Source: Deltaproteobacteria bacterium (GTDB lineage: Bacteria > Desulfobacterota_B > Binatia > Bin18). Taken from it: a DNA stretch of 5,189 nt. A program made the translations under genes and the position numbers. The notes below the pieces were generated by a model. The model had not been told where the DNA came from, made no database searches, and saw only the letters and a program-made list of their open reading frames with translations. The stretch lies in the NCBI GenBank assembly GCA_012271025.1, contig JAAXHF010000222.1, forward strand, positions 1-5,189, in the 5' to 3' direction. Below, piece by piece: positions 1 to 5,189 of this stretch (position 1 is its first letter; every line of letters starts with the position of its first letter).

Positions 1-393
1 GGTGGCCCAGGCCTGGGCTTTGCTCAGCCCGGGCTCGTGGACGCGTAGGATTTCGACCATCTGGCGGCCGACCCGTTTGAGCGGAGACAGGGCGGTCATC
101 GGCTCCTGGAAAATCATGCCGATCTGCTTGCCCCGAATCTGGCGCAGCGCGCCAAGCGGCAGCGACAGCAAATCCTGGCCCTTGAACACAATCCGGCCGC
201 GCGCGAAACGTCCCGGCGGGCGGGGAATCAGGCGCAGGATGCTGAGCGCGGTGACCGACTTGCCACAGCCCGACTCACCCACGATCCCGACCACCTCGCC
301 CGCCCTGACCTCAAACGACACGTCCTCGACTGCGGTCAGCAGCCCGGCTTCGGTGGCAAACTGCACGGTCAGCTCTTTGACTTCCAACACCAC
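1..393 (-). CDS. yejF: YejF-type peptide ABC transporter ATP-binding protein, N-terminal part (cut by window edge)
   Basis: This is the ATPase that powers the importer encoded upstream, acting on the cytoplasmic face of the inner membrane. The visible 131 residues read from a GTG start and are open to the left edge. They begin VVLEVKELTVQF, a typical first strand of an Opp/Dpp-family nucleotide-binding domain. The Walker A motif GESGCGKS is at residues 39-46. The Q-loop FQEPMTALSP is at about 95-104, with the 'P-T-A-L-S/N-P' form usual for oligopeptide transporter ATPases. Signature motif, Walker B and H-loop lie outside the window. E. coli YejF is a tandem two-domain ATPase of about 530 residues; whether this one is fused cannot be seen. 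The start is GTG at 393-391, chosen because GGAG at 405-402 lies 8 nt upstream. A second GTG (390-388) is less well spaced. The gene begins 5 nt after the yejE stop, so translational coupling is likely. Family assignment is firm; the yejF name rests largely on operon order. Confidence 0.9.
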   Translation of the reverse strand, partial: MVLEVKELTVQFATEAGLLTAVEDVSFEVRAGEVVGIVGESGCGKSVTALSILRLIPRPPGRFARGRIVFKGQDLLSLPLGALRQIRGKQIGMIFQEPMTALSPLKRVGRQMVEILRVHEPGLSKAQAWAT

Positions 394-398
394 GGGTT

Positions 399-2012
399 CT
401 ACTCCAGACGGCTGGCGCTGCGGGGGTCGAACGCGCTGCGCACGCCCTCACCGACAAAGACGCCCAGCAGAATGACCGAAAACAGGGCGGCAAACGGATA
501 GACGATCAGGTACCAGGCGTCGGTGTGGACCTGGGCCTGGCTGAGCAGCTCGCCCCAGCTCGGGGTTGGCGGCGGCAGGCCGAAGCCCAGGTAGTCAAGC
601 GCGCTGAGCGCGCCGATTGCGCCAACCAGGGAAAACGGGAAAAAGGTAATGATCGGCACCAGCGAGTTGGGCAGGATGTGACGAAAGATGATCCGAAAGC
701 TCGGAATGCCCAGACACCTGGCGGCCTCGACAAAGGCGGTTTGGCGCAGCTTCAGAAACTCGGCCCGCATATAGTAGGAAATACTGATCCAGTTGAAGAT
801 GGCGTAGATGAACAGCAGCAGGCCGAAGCTGCGGCCAAACACCGAGCCCATCAGAATGATCACATACAGAAAGGGCAGGGCGCTCCAGATCTCGATCAGG
901 CGCTGGCTGGTGATATCGAACCGGCCACCAAAATAGCCCTGGATCGCTCCGATAAAAATCCCAATCGCAAAGGTGGCGGCAACCAGGATAAAGCCGAAGT
1001 TGAGCGAGATGCGGAGCGCGTACAGGATGCGGGCAAACACGTCGCGGCCGGCGTTGTCGATACCCATTGGATGATCGGCCAGGGGCGGAAACGGAAAACG
1101 CACGTCGAGCCGGTCGAAGCGCGCCCGAAAGCCCTGGCCGGCCAGCCGCAGGCGCTGGTCCTCCACCACCCGTTCCAGGCGTTGGGCCGCAGTCGCGGCG
1201 ATGCGCGTCTGTTCGGCCTCGGACAGCCGTGGCCACAGCTCGGAGTCGGCGGTCTTGAGGCGACGGTCCGGGCCAAAAACCAGTCGGGCCGGGCGGGCGT
1301 GGGGATCGGCGGGTTCGCTAAAGCGCAGCCGGACCCTGGTCGGTGGGCGTTGCCGGGGCCGGTAGGCGCGCAGCGAGACCAGGGCCGGCTGGCCGGCGTG
1401 GCTGCGCAGTTGGGTTGCAAAGGCCGGAGCCGACCGGTTGGCAAAACGCTCGGCAATTGCGCCGCGCAGGTCTGGGCCGAGCGGCCAGACGGTGTCCAGG
1501 CTCTGGCCGCGCAGGGCGCGGTCGGTGTCGGCGGGCATGAAAAACGTGAAGTTGGTGGCGCGGTTGATGCGCAGGTCGGCGCGCAGGTCAACCGTCCCGA
1601 CCTGGGCCTGGGGGGTCAGGCTGACCGTGACATCCCGCGAGACCGGGAGTGACTCGGCCGGAATGATCTCGTTCGGGCCGAAACGGGCCGGCGGGAAGAT
1701 CATGTAGTTGTCGGGCTTGTCGGCAAAGCCGGGCAGCTGGTTCAGCTTCTTGTAGTCGGGCGGGGTGAGCACTCCGTTGTGCACAAAGTGATCTTCGGGG
1801 TAGACGCCCAGATTGAGTCCGAGGGCGGTGTAGGCGGCCAGAAAGGGGAAGTAGGACCGGCCCTCATAGCGAACGTAGTAGGGGTTGGCGTTGCACACCA
1901 GCTCGGCCGCCAGCCCCAGGCCGTACAGGCCGACCAGCAGCCACAGCGAGACATAGGCGCGCCGCAGCCGCTTAAAGGCGCGCAGCCGCTGCTGGTTGAT
2001 CGGGTTGAGCAT
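399..2012 (-). CDS. yejE: YejE-type peptide ABC transporter permease with enlarged periplasmic loop
   Basis: This is the second inner-membrane permease subunit (OppC/DppC class), which pairs with YejB to form the channel. The N-terminus closely resembles E. coli YejE as I recall it: NQ..R...F...RR.Y.SLW, a first membrane helix at about 20-38, then VRYEGRSYFPF at 47-57. The core resumes with HPMGIDNAGRDVFARILY at 314-331, the standard OppC-type motif before helix 2. The cytoplasmic EAA loop that contacts the ATPase is at 429-449 (EAARCLGIPSFR...HILPN). Further helices lie at about 337-357, 376-396, 397-412, 452-472 and 500-520. The C-terminus has FVGEGVRSAFDPR, a family ending. Length is 537 residues against about 340 in E. 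coli; nearly all the excess lies at about residues 114-308, between helices 1 and 2. The ATG at 2012 has GAAGGG 6 nt upstream. The gene starts 17 nt after the yejB stop. Permease identity is secure; the role of the extra segment is unknown. Confidence 0.94.
   Translation of the reverse strand: MLNPINQQRLRAFKRLRRAYVSLWLLVGLYGLGLAAELVCNANPYYVRYEGRSYFPFLAAYTALGLNLGVYPEDHFVHNGVLTPPDYKKLNQLPGFADKPDNYMIFPPARFGPNEIIPAESLPVSRDVTVSLTPQAQVGTVDLRADLRINRATNFTFFMPADTDRALRGQSLDTVWPLGPDLRGAIAERFANRSAPAFATQLRSHAGQPALVSLRAYRPRQRPPTRVRLRFSEPADPHARPARLVFGPDRRLKTADSELWPRLSEAEQTRIAATAAQRLERVVEDQRLRLAGQGFRARFDRLDVRFPFPPLADHPMGIDNAGRDVFARILYALRISLNFGFILVAATFAIGIFIGAIQGYFGGRFDITSQRLIEIWSALPFLYVIILMGSVFGRSFGLLLFIYAIFNWISISYYMRAEFLKLRQTAFVEAARCLGIPSFRIIFRHILPNSLVPIITFFPFSLVGAIGALSALDYLGFGLPPPTPSWGELLSQAQVHTDAWYLIVYPFAALFSVILLGVFVGEGVRSAFDPRSASRLE
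402..405 (-). promoter_or_regulatory. Ribosome binding site for yejF inside the end of yejE
   Basis: GGAG on the minus strand overlaps the last codons of yejE (CTG GAG TAG) and sits 8 nt before the GTG at 393. It decides the non-ATG start of yejF, because no ATG in that frame lies near the start of the conserved domain. Its position in the preceding gene suggests that ribosomes finishing yejE help start yejF. Confidence 0.55.
1089..1673 (-). other. About 195-residue insertion in the periplasmic loop of YejE
   Basis: Codons for about residues 114-308 of YejE have no counterpart in the E. coli protein, where some 20 residues link the matching flanks (ARFG... before, and P-rich then the H/W-x-G-x-D motif after). 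The segment has two parts. The first (about 125-232) alternates hydrophobic and polar residues as beta strands do, for example TVDLRADLRI at 140-149, NFTFFMP at 154-160 and ALVSLRAY at 210-217. The second (about 262-295) looks helical and is rich in charged residues and alanine. The frame stays open, base use matches the rest of the gene, and both flanks align with the family, so an assembly error or frameshift is unlikely. Because helix 1 runs in-to-out in this family, the segment should be periplasmic. I recognise no named domain in it. Confidence 0.7.
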
Positions 2013-2029
2013 GGGCAGCCCTTCACACC

Positions 2030-3091
2030 TCAGCGGCCCTCAAAATTGATCCGCGGATCGATCAACACATAGGCCATGTCGGTCACGATATTGCCGATCA
2101 GGGCCAGGCCCGAGGTCAGGCTCAGGATGGCCATGAACACGGCGTAGTCGCGGCTGACAATAGCGTCGAGACTCAGCTTGCCCATGCCGGGAATCTCGAA
2201 CACGCTTTCGATCAGGACCGAGCCGGCAAAAAAGACGCTCAGAATCCCGCCCAGGCCGGTCGCAATCGGGATCAGGGCGTTGCGCAGGGCGTGGCCCCAG
2301 ATCGCCCGGCGCAGGCTGCCGCCGTGGGCCAGCACGGTCCGCACATAGTCCTGGCTGATCTGCTCCAGCAGCGAGTTTTTCATCAGCAGGGTCAGCACCG
2401 CAAAGCTGCTCAGCATGTAGCACAGGACGGGCAGGAACATGTGGTGGACCCGATCCTTCAGCTGCTCCCAGGCCGACATAGTGGGAAAGTCTTCCGACTC
2501 AAAGCCAGAGACGGGAAACCAGTCGAGCGACGGAAACAGGCCGAACACGTCGTCGGCCGTGCCCGACAGCAGCATCTTGAGCAGCATGCCAAAGGCGAAG
2601 GCGGGGATGGCGTAGCCGGTAAATACCGCCAGGCTGCTCAGCACGTCGAAGGTCTGCCCGTCGCGCAGGGCCTTGGCAATGCCCAGCGGGATGCACACCA
2701 CATAGGTCAGGATGAAGCCGATCAGGCCGAAGATGAGCGAGACCCGGAAGCGCGACACAATGACCTCCCAGCTGGGCTGGCCGCGCCATTTGTAGGACTC
2801 CATCAACAGCCCGGCGCGTTTATGCCACAGCCAGTCCCAGTAGCGGGCCAGCAGCGGCTTATCAAAACCGAACTCGGCCCGGAGTTCCTCCAGCAGCTCC
2901 TGGGTCAGGGCTGCGCTGGCCTGCCCCCCGCCCCCGGCCTCGGCGCCGGCGCCGCCTCTGAGCTGGGCCAGGAGCTGCTCGATCGGCCCGCCCGGCACAA
3001 ACTGGCACAGGGTAAAGACAATGAAGGTGATGCCCAGAAAGGTCGGCACGATCAGCAGGACACGCTTGATGAAGTAGTCGAGCCGTTCCAT
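2030..3091 (-). CDS. yejB: YejB-type peptide ABC transporter permease
   Basis: This is the first inner-membrane permease subunit (OppB/DppB class) of the importer. It has 353 residues, close to E. coli YejB (about 364). The N-terminus YFIKRVLLIVPTFLGITF (6-23), followed by FVPGGPIEQ at 31-39, is the classical OppB-type start with its first membrane helix at about 9-31. YejB-like landmarks are FGFDKPLLARY at 74-84, the helix ending IPLGI at 134-138, GYAIPAFAFGMLL at 159-171, LTLLMKNSLLEQISQDYV at 233-250, and the C-terminal DPRINFEGR, which matches the E. coli ending almost exactly. The EAA-like loop is at about 247-275 (YVRTVLAHG...H.LRNALIP). Six helices are predicted at about 9-31, 117-138, 152-175, 217-236, 274-296 and 317-341. 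Residues 46-61 form a Gly/Ala-rich linker in the periplasmic loop. The start ATG at 3091 lacks a clear Shine-Dalgarno sequence; no better start lies in frame. It begins 37 nt after yejA. Confidence 0.95.
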   Translation of the reverse strand: MERLDYFIKRVLLIVPTFLGITFIVFTLCQFVPGGPIEQLLAQLRGGAGAEAGGGGQASAALTQELLEELRAEFGFDKPLLARYWDWLWHKRAGLLMESYKWRGQPSWEVIVSRFRVSLIFGLIGFILTYVVCIPLGIAKALRDGQTFDVLSSLAVFTGYAIPAFAFGMLLKMLLSGTADDVFGLFPSLDWFPVSGFESEDFPTMSAWEQLKDRVHHMFLPVLCYMLSSFAVLTLLMKNSLLEQISQDYVRTVLAHGGSLRRAIWGHALRNALIPIATGLGGILSVFFAGSVLIESVFEIPGMGKLSLDAIVSRDYAVFMAILSLTSGLALIGNIVTDMAYVLIDPRINFEGR

Positions 3092-3120
3092 GGCAGTGCG
3101 GGCGCACGCGGAGGTCTGCC
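3092..3120 (-). promoter_or_regulatory. Possible intergenic stem-loop between yejA and yejB
   Basis: In the 37-nt spacer the minus-strand transcript reads GGCAG (3120-3116) and, directly before the yejB ATG, CTGCC (3096-3092), a perfect 5-bp inverted repeat. Inside it GTGC (3107-3104) can pair with GCAC (3099-3096) around a GCCC loop, with an unpaired left side of about 9 nt. No Shine-Dalgarno sequence is visible. Stem-loops between a binding-protein gene and its permease genes are known in other ABC operons, where they help keep the binding protein in excess. Here that role is only inferred; short GC-rich stems are easy to find by chance. Confidence 0.3.
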
Positions 3121-3128
3121 TGCTGGGC

Positions 3129-4976
3129 TCAGCCCCCGGCTGCGGGCGCGAACACGTCCTCGAAGCGCGCCTCGGGCGGCTTGGGGGGCAGCGCCTCGCC
3201 GTTGGCCATGGCGTCGTCGAGGTCGGCCACCGAATCCTCGTCCAGCCACCAGTAGGTCAGGGCCGAATACTCGTTGCCGTACTTGGACAGCAGCCAGTCC
3301 GGCGTACCGAACTTGTTCCAGTACAACAGGCGGATGTTGTCCGAGTACCATAGCAGCAGGTAGGGATAGTCGGCAAAGATGCGCTGGTCGATTGTGCGCA
3401 GGATGTCGTTGCGCTGCGTGATGTCGAAGATGGTCCGCTGCTGGGCGATCAACTCATCGACCTGCGCGTCCTGAAAGCCGGTGATATTCGAGCTGGTGTT
3501 GCGCTCGGCCTCGGCCCCGGACCACAGCTGTTCGGGGTCGCGGCGCAGGCTGGCTCCCCAGGCCGCCCAGGTCATATCAAAGTTGAAGGCGTCCATATCC
3601 TTGGCCCAGGCGGCCAGGTCCTTCTGGTCGATGGACAGCTCAACGCCGACCTGTTTGAGGCTCTCGCGGTAGATGGCCAGAAAGCGGTTGGCCGACGCGT
3701 CGCGGGTCAGAAAGCTGACGCCCAGCGTGCGTCCGTCTTTCTCGCGCTTGCCGGTGGCCGGGTTGACCGTCCAGCCCGCCTCGTCAAGCAGGGCGCGGGC
3801 CGTCTCCAGACTGTACTCGGTCAGCGGGTTGGGCGTGGGATTGGCTCGGGTGTACAGGTCTTCATAGTACGAGCGGTGCAGGGCGTAGTCGTTATACATC
3901 AGCAGCTCGTTCATCCGTTTGCGATCGATCAGATGGCCCAGCGCCCGGCGGACGCGCAGGTCGTCGTAGGGCGCCCGGCGCAGGTTGAGGGCAAAGCCCT
4001 GGAAGCCGACCGGCGCGGCGTTGAACACACGCTGTTTGACGATCCAGTTCTTGTCGAACCTCTCGCCCCGGGTTTCTTCGACCCAGATGCGCGAGGTGTA
4101 CACCGCGTACACATCGATTTCGCCCTTTTTGAAGGCTTCGAGCGCGTTGGGACGCTGGGCAAAGAAGCGAAAGCGAATCGTATCAAAATTGAATTTGTGC
4201 TGGTTGCGCTGAAAGGTCCGTTGCCACCAGTCCGGCTGCCGGCTCAGGCTGACGGACTGACCGGGCCGGCGCCGGGCTATGCGGTAAGGGCCTGAGGTGA
4301 CCCGAAATTCAAAATTGAGGTCGTCGAGCGGGGTCTCGGCCAGCAGGTGGGCGGGCAGGATGGCAAAGCCGCCCAGGGTGCTGAGGTTGTTCCAGTGGAC
4401 CTGCTTGGCGGTGAAACGGATCTGGTCGGCGGCCACAACCGTGGGCGACGCAAAACGGCTCAAAAACAGCCGGACCGGACCGGTGCGGGGGCTGGCCAGA
4501 ATGGCGTCGAAGGTGGCTTTGACATCGTGGGCGGTAATGGGCTGGCCGTCACTCCAGCGGGCGCGCGGGTCGAGCCAGAAGGTGAAGGTTTTTTTGTCGG
4601 CGGCAATAGACCACCTGGCGGCCAGGTTGGGTTCATCTTCAACTGTCACCGGATTGGTGCCCAGCAGCGACTCGTACATTGCGCCGAAGATCAGCTGGAC
4701 ATGGCTGAAGCCGTCCAGATAGCCGTTGAGGCTGCTGGGTTCCTGGGCCAGAAAGAAGGTCATGCCGCCGCCCGGAACGGCGTCCGGACTGGCCAGCGGG
4801 TCGGGGGCATCCTGCCAGTCGGGCGACGGAAAGACCTGGGCGTCGGCCGCCGGACCGGCGGGCTGTTCCTCGGCCGGTGCCAGCCGTGGCGCCATGAGCG
4901 TCATGACCATCCACAGACTCACCACGGTGAGAATGCTCAGCAAGCCCGGTGTCCGGCGGTTGGTGTGTGTGTTCAT
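3129..4976 (-). CDS. yejA: YejA-type periplasmic peptide-binding protein (SBP_bac_5 family)
   Basis: This protein captures an extracytoplasmic peptide-like ligand and delivers it to YejB/YejE. From the chosen ATG it has 615 residues, close to the roughly 600 of E. coli YejA. A signal peptide is clear: NRR in the n-region, a hydrophobic core at about 11-30, and an A-P-A signal peptidase I site at 33-35. There is no lipobox cysteine, so it should be a soluble periplasmic protein. Family 5 landmarks are PNLAARW at 116-122, then FWLDPRARWSDGQPITAHDV at 133-152, TSGPYRI at 227-233, and GFALNLRRAPYDDLRVRRAL at 327-346 followed by an IDR segment. The core ends near YWWLD (575-579), and an acidic then proline-rich tail continues to GG. 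In-frame codons upstream (ATG at 5006, TTG at 5018) lack a ribosome site and would only lengthen the n-region. ATG 4976 has GAGGA (4992-4988) 11 nt upstream. It is the first gene of the operon. Ligand specificity cannot be read from the sequence. Confidence 0.93.
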   Translation of the reverse strand: MNTHTNRRTPGLLSILTVVSLWMVMTLMAPRLAPAEEQPAGPAADAQVFPSPDWQDAPDPLASPDAVPGGGMTFFLAQEPSSLNGYLDGFSHVQLIFGAMYESLLGTNPVTVEDEPNLAARWSIAADKKTFTFWLDPRARWSDGQPITAHDVKATFDAILASPRTGPVRLFLSRFASPTVVAADQIRFTAKQVHWNNLSTLGGFAILPAHLLAETPLDDLNFEFRVTSGPYRIARRRPGQSVSLSRQPDWWQRTFQRNQHKFNFDTIRFRFFAQRPNALEAFKKGEIDVYAVYTSRIWVEETRGERFDKNWIVKQRVFNAAPVGFQGFALNLRRAPYDDLRVRRALGHLIDRKRMNELLMYNDYALHRSYYEDLYTRANPTPNPLTEYSLETARALLDEAGWTVNPATGKREKDGRTLGVSFLTRDASANRFLAIYRESLKQVGVELSIDQKDLAAWAKDMDAFNFDMTWAAWGASLRRDPEQLWSGAEAERNTSSNITGFQDAQVDELIAQQRTIFDITQRNDILRTIDQRIFADYPYLLLWYSDNIRLLYWNKFGTPDWLLSKYGNEYSALTYWWLDEDSVADLDDAMANGEALPPKPPEARFEDVFAPAAGG

Positions 4977-5008
4977 GATCGTCCGTGTCCTCACTCCTCG
5001 CGCCATAA

Positions 5009-5024
5009 TTGCCGGCAAGCCGGC
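5009..5024. repeat. GC-rich palindromic element in the yejA leader
   Basis: Two copies of the self-complementary hexamer GCCGGC (5011-5016 and 5019-5024) are separated by AA. TTGCCGGCAA at 5009-5018 is itself a perfect 10-nt palindrome. In the yejA leader transcript the pair could fold as GCCGG-CTTG-CCGGC, about 34 nt before the start codon. As DNA it could be a protein-binding site. Neither role is demonstrated, and such motifs occur by chance in GC-rich DNA. Confidence 0.35.
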
Positions 5025-5057
5025 GACTCAAATGCAGCCTAGCCGGAACGCCCAGAC

Positions 5058-5083
5058 TTGGCTACTCCTGTTGGCTACTCCTG
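5058..5083. repeat. Perfect tandem 13-nt repeat (two copies)
   Basis: TTGGCTACTCCTG occurs twice head to tail without mismatch, at 5058-5070 and 5071-5083. It lies in the middle of the non-coding gap between the divergent yejA and the plus-strand oxidoreductase gene. Read on the minus strand each copy is CAGGAGTAGCCAA. It could be a paired regulator-binding site or a simple replication-slippage duplication. Confidence 0.7.
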
Positions 5084-5101
5084 GCCGTGCGCATGGCTGA
5101 G

Positions 5102-5138
5102 CGGAAAAAATCGGTGTATGATGCGGGCACTTTTTCCG
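5102..5138. promoter_or_regulatory. 8-bp inverted repeat spanning the putative -10 box
   Basis: CGGAAAAA (5102-5109) and its exact complement TTTTTCCG (5131-5138) are separated by 21 nt, with the centre at about 5120, inside the TATGAT hexamer. The arm-to-arm distance is about 29 bp, near three helical turns, so a dimeric repressor could cover the promoter. It could also be chance pairing of A- and T-runs. As an RNA hairpin it would be weak because of the large loop. Confidence 0.35.
5117..5122 (+). promoter_or_regulatory. Candidate -10 box for the plus-strand oxidoreductase gene
   Basis: TATGAT matches the sigma-70 -10 consensus at five of six bases, is preceded directly by TG, and lies about 30 nt before the start codon at 5153, which allows a short leader. 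No good TTGACA-like -35 element is seen 16-18 bp upstream (the region reads about TGGCTG). It is therefore a weak or activator-dependent candidate only. I found no convincing promoter for yejA on the other strand. Confidence 0.35.
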
Positions 5139-5141
5139 TGT

Positions 5142-5145
5142 GGAG
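5142..5145 (+). promoter_or_regulatory. Ribosome binding site deciding the oxidoreductase start
   Basis: GGAG lies 7 nt before the ATG at 5153 but only 1 nt before the in-frame ATG at 5147, so the downstream ATG is preferred. A third in-frame ATG at 5093 has no ribosome site. Confidence 0.55.
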
Positions 5146-5152
5146 TATGGCT

Positions 5153-5189
5153 ATGGCTGAGACCTACGACATCATCATCATCGGCGGCG
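5153..5189 (+). CDS. Probable FAD/NAD(P)-dependent oxidoreductase, N-terminal 12 codons only (cut by window edge)
   Basis: The twelve visible residues are MAETYDIIIIGG, followed by a first G of the next codon. A short polar start, YD, four isoleucines and then GG is the classic first beta strand leading into the GxGxxG dinucleotide-binding loop of FAD- or NAD(P)-dependent flavoenzymes. GMC oxidoreductases, FixC-like enzymes, dihydrolipoamide dehydrogenase-like enzymes and amine oxidases all begin this way, so the class cannot be chosen. The start follows the ribosome site GGAG. In-frame ATGs exist at 5147 (adding MA) and at 5093, which would add 20 residues and also begins MAE. The gene diverges from the peptide transporter, and nothing visible ties the two together functionally. 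Confidence 0.72.
   Translation, partial: MAETYDIIIIGG

Noticed and set aside
2..475. A 157-codon plus-strand open frame opposite yejF
   Set aside because: The minus strand encodes Walker A and Q-loop motifs here. The plus-strand product is Ser/Thr/Pro/Arg-rich, typical of a shadow frame.
525..1652. A 375-codon open frame on the plus strand opposite yejE
   Set aside because: It is antisense to a gene with clear family motifs, its translation is rich in Q, G, A and R without domain or membrane pattern, and long antisense open frames are usual in GC-rich genes.
2291..3421. A 376-codon open frame on the plus strand across yejB and the end of yejA
   Set aside because: It spans two well-supported minus-strand genes and their spacer, and its low-complexity translation resembles no protein I know.
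4589..4595. A run of seven T (A on the coding strand) inside yejA as a frameshift site
   Set aside because: The frame continues through it with conserved family motifs on both sides, and there is no A-AAA-AAG slippery heptamer or alternative product.
4966..4974. Short GT/CA dinucleotide run at the yejA start
   Set aside because: Only about four units long, and it encodes the N-T-H-T residues; too short to be a meaningful microsatellite.
4950..4976. Twin-arginine (Tat) signal in YejA, from the RR in the n-region
   Set aside because: The residues after RR (T-P-G) do not fit the S/T-RR-x-F-L-K consensus. An ordinary Sec signal with an A-P-A cleavage site fits better.
4347..5042. Plus-strand open frames opposite the yejA start region
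   Set aside because: They mirror the codon pattern of yejA, have no ribosome site I can support, and run into the intergenic region without a recognisable product.

Overview
The window is a stretch of Gram-negative bacterial chromosome with high GC content (roughly 60% or a little more by eye). It is almost filled by one minus-strand operon for a YejABEF-type peptide importer, an ABC transporter of the Opp/Dpp superfamily. Read in the direction of transcription (right to left), the order is: periplasmic binding protein YejA (4976-3129), permease YejB (3091-2030), permease YejE (2012-399), and the N-terminal quarter or so of the ATPase YejF (393 to the left edge, where it is cut). Gene order matches E. 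coli yejABEF. Spacers are short (37, 17 and 5 nt) and hold no convincing terminator, so the genes are probably co-transcribed. A periplasmic binding protein with a signal peptide implies an outer membrane. The sequence does not let me name the taxon; an uncultured proteobacterial or related lineage is plausible.

The genes form one machine. YejA captures an oligopeptide-like ligand in the periplasm. YejB and YejE form the inner-membrane channel. YejF supplies ATP hydrolysis. Characterised relatives import microcin C-type peptide-nucleotides, antimicrobial or NCR peptides and, in some Alphaproteobacteria, muropeptides. The actual substrate here cannot be read from the sequence.

To the right lies a divergent intergenic region (4977-5152) with a perfect tandem 13-nt repeat, a GC-rich palindromic element near the yejA start, and a plausible -10 box spanned by an 8-bp inverted repeat. 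A plus-strand gene then begins and is cut by the right edge after 12 codons. Its N-terminus looks like the dinucleotide-binding strand of an FAD/NAD(P)-dependent oxidoreductase.

The main oddity is YejE. It is 537 residues long, against about 340 in E. coli, because of about 195 extra residues in the periplasmic loop between the first transmembrane helix and the conserved permease core. I saw no mobile elements, CRISPR arrays, tRNA or rRNA genes. No wholly new system is evident; the enlarged YejE loop is the best candidate for new biology.
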